Source: Desulfovibrio gilichinskyi (GTDB lineage: Bacteria > Desulfobacterota > Desulfovibrionia > Desulfovibrionales > Desulfovibrionaceae). From it: 64,000 bases of DNA. The notes beneath the pieces were generated by a model. That model did not search any database, was not told where the DNA came from, and saw only the letters and a program-made list of their open reading frames with translations. Every line of letters begins with the position of its first letter. Within the stretch, counting starts at the first letter, position 1. Made by a program: the position numbers and the translations under genes. Of the stretch, positions 61,802 through 64,000 are shown piece after piece. The stretch is from NCBI RefSeq assembly GCF_900177375.1, contig NZ_FWZU01000002.1:62001-126000 (forward strand), written 5' to 3'.

Positions 61802-62337
61802 GCTTCTTCAAATAGCTCTGGAATTTGGTACGGTGCTAGGAATACAGTGCGGACTGCTCCGACAATGTGGCCATAAATAAGGAAGGAAGTTTGTGGAAGC
61901 GGGACTTCTTTTATGGAGCCGTCTTCCATCCCTTTTCTCAAATAAGTTTCAATTTGGTCGATAAGTGTTTGAAATTTTGCGGCAATAGCGTGTCTATCCA
62001 GTTGCGGGTTTTCATCACTGAACGGCGAACATCTAAGTAGGGTCGGGAACGTCGTTTTGTGTGCACTTGTAAAATCAAAATAAGATTCAACAAATATTCT
62101 TAAGGCATCGAGTCCGTTTTCAGCCTTATCAGCTTTCTGGGTGAAAATGCTCAGCATCTGATCTATCAGAGCCATGCCTGCTTCGAGGAACAGATTGTCT
62201 TTATTGCCGAAGTAGTGCGATACCAGTCCCGAGGCTACTCCTGCGTGATCTGCAACCATCTTCAGAGTTGTTCCGGTGAATCCGTGTTTTCCGAATTGTT
62301 CCTGTGCGGCAAGGAGTATCCTTTGTTTTTTGGGCAT
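61765..62337 (-). CDS. TetR-family transcriptional regulator
   Basis: A 190-residue repressor-type protein. The N-terminal helix-turn-helix region (about 5-50) reads RILLAAQEQFGKHGFTGTT and VASGLVSHYFGNKDNLF, and the rest is a helical ligand-binding domain. The start is placed at ATG 62337, with GGAG 9 nt upstream; the ATG at 62352 has no ribosome site. It is the first gene of a three-gene operon with the MFS-ApbE fusion and the small membrane protein, so it most likely controls them in response to a transported or flavin-related compound. Confidence 0.9.
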   Translation of the reverse strand: MPKKQRILLAAQEQFGKHGFTGTTLKMVADHAGVASGLVSHYFGNKDNLFLEAGMALIDQMLSIFTQKADKAENGLDALRIFVESYFDFTSAHKTTFPTLLRCSPFSDENPQLDRHAIAAKFQTLIDQIETYLRKGMEDGSIKEVPLPQTSFLIYGHIVGAVRTVFLAPYQIPELFEEACTFIVRSVAKS

Positions 62338-63444
62338 CTTTGCTAGCTCCATAGCTTTTTAAAGCATGATTGAAGTGAAACTTCGTTGCTGATACAGATA
62401 GTTTTAAAAAAAGTCCGCTTTTAATTTTCCTCCTTTTTGTTCGTATTACTTTGCTCCGTAACACAAATGGAATTATAAATAATCCTTATTTTGCGGTCAG
62501 CTGTAGATTTTAAGTTAAAAAAGTTGTTAAGCAAAAAAATATTTTGTTCTTATAACAAGCAAAGAATAACTGGGGCCACAAATCTTTGGGAGTGTTTTTA
62601 CGTCATGTTCAAGTACGGTAAGTTATTATTTTAAAATAGATAAATAAAAGTAACATCTATTTTAAAATAATAGCACATATTTGTCCTGCAAAATAATTAA
62701 AAGTTGTCAACAAAATTTTGAATATTGATTGACCAGCCAATTAAGGGATGGTATTACATTTATCAATATAAGGAAATGGCTTTAGTCGTTTCAGTTGACA
62801 AGCAGTGTTGAGAGTTCTGTGGTTCTGGTTTTTTTATTTCTCTCCGGAAATCGTAGTAAGCAGCTCATGGGTGGGTTTCGTCGAGTCGATTTCTGGGTGG
62901 TCGGAGGATATATGCCAGTTGGAAGTCAAAACATATTTGCCGTATCAGATTTAGCAAGCTTTAAATCGCGGCAACAAAACGAAATTCAAAATAGCTTCAT
63001 GGCTGTTTTCATTTTCTACTTTCTGTTTGTTTTCTTATTCTTTTCTATCCTGCCTTTTTTTGCCTTTCTAAAAAATATATGTAGATCTTTTTCGCCAAGT
63101 ACGGCTTTATTTAAAAGGTCCTTCTTGCACATCAAATCCAGTTTTCAGCACATCCATTCCAGAAAACCATTCCATTTAATACCTTCACATAACAACCCGA
63201 TCTTTCCGGATCGTTTGTCGCCATCAAATTATGAAATATTCCCATACAGGGAATTATTTATTTTAAACCGGGTTTATTACTCATTGTCTGGAAATAATTT
63301 ACCGTTTTTCCAGAGCATTTGAGGGGGTGGCAACGCTATAAGCAGCGAAACTGTTTGTAGTATTTTTGTCACATTTAATCAGGCTGATGAGGTTATGCTG
63401 GTAGTCCATTAATGCGGGAGTATTTCCGTCAAAGGAGGATGATT
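62338..63444. other. Long non-coding region between TetR and fumarate reductase genes
   Basis: About 1.1 kb with no convincing gene. It holds two AT palindromes (62624-62672). A plus-strand frame at 62912-63322 starts at ATG with GGAGGA upstream and encodes one hydrophobic segment, but its Phe/Ser-rich, low-complexity remainder looks non-coding. The promoter and leader of the fumarate reductase operon should lie near its end. Confidence 0.5.
62624..62672. repeat. Two AT palindromes forming a perfect 18-bp inverted repeat
   Basis: Arms at 62624-62641 and 62655-62672 are perfect inverted copies with a 13-nt spacer. Each arm contains the 12-nt palindrome TATTTTAAAATA (62627-62638 and 62658-62669), with centres 31 bp apart, or about three helical turns. 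This fits two operator sites on the same face of the DNA, perhaps for the TetR regulator encoded 290 nt away or for a redox regulator of fumarate reductase. Confidence 0.5.
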
Positions 63445-64000
63445 ATGGCTGTGGATGTATCTTCGCACGTAGTGCGGCCTGGAAAACGTGATGCGGTTCT
63501 TGACTGGCTGCAAATGCTCACAGGGGCAGGTCTGGTTCTCTTCATGTGGTGTCACATGCTGCTTGTTTCATCGGTTGTTATTTCTCCGAAACTTATGAAT
63601 GCGATAGCCGGTTTTTTTGAGTCAACCTATATGGTTCAAGTTGGCGGTCCTTTGATTTTCTTAGCTTTTTTGCTACATTTCGTGCTGGCAGCAAGGAAAA
63701 TACCTTTCCGCTCTGACGGTCAGGCCGCCATTTGGCAGCATGCAAGAATGCTTAAGCATCGTGACACATGGCTCTGGGTGGTGCAGGCAGTAACGGCCAT
63801 GATTATTCTTGTCATGGGAGCTATTCATATGTGGGTCGTTTTAAATGACCTTCCCATCACCGCTGCAAAATCAGCCGCTCGTGTATCCGACGGATGGTGG
63901 CTGTTATTCTACCTTGTTCTTCTGCCCTGCGCTGAACTGCACGTCAGTGTCGGCTTTTACCGCATCGGCGTTAAGTGGGGAGTTGTTAAGACGGAAGGAA
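63445..64000 (+). CDS. frdC: Fumarate reductase cytochrome b subunit (partial)
   Basis: The first 185 residues of a diheme membrane subunit resembling Wolinella-type quinol:fumarate reductase; the gene runs off the window end. It has hydrophobic segments near 25-48, 65-83, 112-133 and 150-172. Histidines at 37, 78, 128 and 166 are placed to ligate two hemes. AAAGGAGG lies 6 nt before the ATG. The flavoprotein and iron-sulfur subunits are expected just downstream, outside the window. It could work as succinate dehydrogenase in the reverse direction. Confidence 0.9.
   Translation, partial: MAVDVSSHVVRPGKRDAVLDWLQMLTGAGLVLFMWCHMLLVSSVVISPKLMNAIAGFFESTYMVQVGGPLIFLAFLLHFVLAARKIPFRSDGQAAIWQHARMLKHRDTWLWVVQAVTAMIILVMGAIHMWVVLNDLPITAAKSAARVSDGWWLLFYLVLLPCAELHVSVGFYRIGVKWGVVKTEG

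Noticed and set aside
63015-63132. Minus-strand frame rich in Lys and Arg
   Set aside because: About 38 residues, no ribosome site, and a stop just upstream; probably chance.
62795-63322. Plus-strand frame of 175 residues (or 136 from ATG 62912)
   Set aside because: GGAGGA before 62912 is attractive, but the product is Phe/Ser-rich with one hydrophobic stretch and a low-complexity tail; it looks like AT-rich non-coding DNA. Kept only as a note in the region entry.

Overview
The window looks like chromosome of a marine, Desulfovibrio-like sulfate reducer (Desulfovibrionales, perhaps Maridesulfovibrio). This is inferred from gene content and sequence flavour, not from a search. Supporting signs are a complete dcw cluster ending in ftsZ, a class I adenylate cyclase with a long N-terminal extension, a Wolinella-type fumarate reductase cytochrome b, a BadF-type ATPase with its dehydratase-like partner, and a likely selenoprotein. 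Base composition is even and moderately AT-rich. I see no insertion sequence, prophage, CRISPR array or rRNA. Most genes lie on the minus strand.

Layout. 0.1-3 kb: gltX, a NifU C-terminal-like protein and an HDOD protein. 3.1-6.1 kb: a proV-proW-proX glycine betaine importer. 6.7-11.6 kb: an envelope-stress locus resembling zraSR/zraP, with a membrane protein (DUF4405-like), histidine kinase, sigma54 activator and a ZraP/CpxP-like periplasmic protein whose gene has a near-consensus sigma54 promoter and upstream TGCAC repeats. 11.6-30.6 kb: the dcw cluster, read mraZ, rsmH, ftsL, ftsI, murE, murF, mraY, murD, ftsW, murG, murC, murB, ftsQ, ftsA, ftsZ, followed by a radical SAM protein. Many junctions overlap by 4 nt, two with TTG starts, and a three-repeat MraZ operator precedes mraZ. 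30.9-38 kb: HD-GYP, CBS and HD-domain proteins and the 1303-residue adenylate cyclase. 38-44 kb: rlmD, a small conserved-looking gene, rlpA, fxsA, a TauE/SafE permease, a candidate selenoprotein gene and an S1-repeat protein.

43.9-47.8 kb: a two-gene operon resembling double-cubane cluster protein and its ATP-dependent reductase, then a divergent kinase-fold (possibly SidJ-like) protein. 47.8-55.5 kb: pbpC and a bacterial alpha-2-macroglobulin, which overlap. 55.8-59 kb: a Rossmann protein, a Cache/PAS histidine kinase and tRNA-Arg(ACG). 59.2-62.3 kb: a TetR regulator, an MFS-ApbE fusion and a small membrane protein in one operon. The window ends inside a fumarate reductase cytochrome b gene.

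The most unusual item is at 42008-42232 on the minus strand. A 74-codon frame carries one in-frame TGA after a Cys-x3-Cys motif, has no usable start after that TGA, and has a perfect 6-bp hairpin with its loop 18 nt past the TGA, as bacterial SECIS elements require. I read it as a small selenoprotein of a family I do not recognise. Other notable items are the MFS-ApbE fusion, the pentapeptide-repeat adenylate cyclase, the kinase-fold protein and the double-cubane pair. Several start codons here differ from the longest open frame because Shine-Dalgarno positions favour an internal start; each case is explained in its entry.
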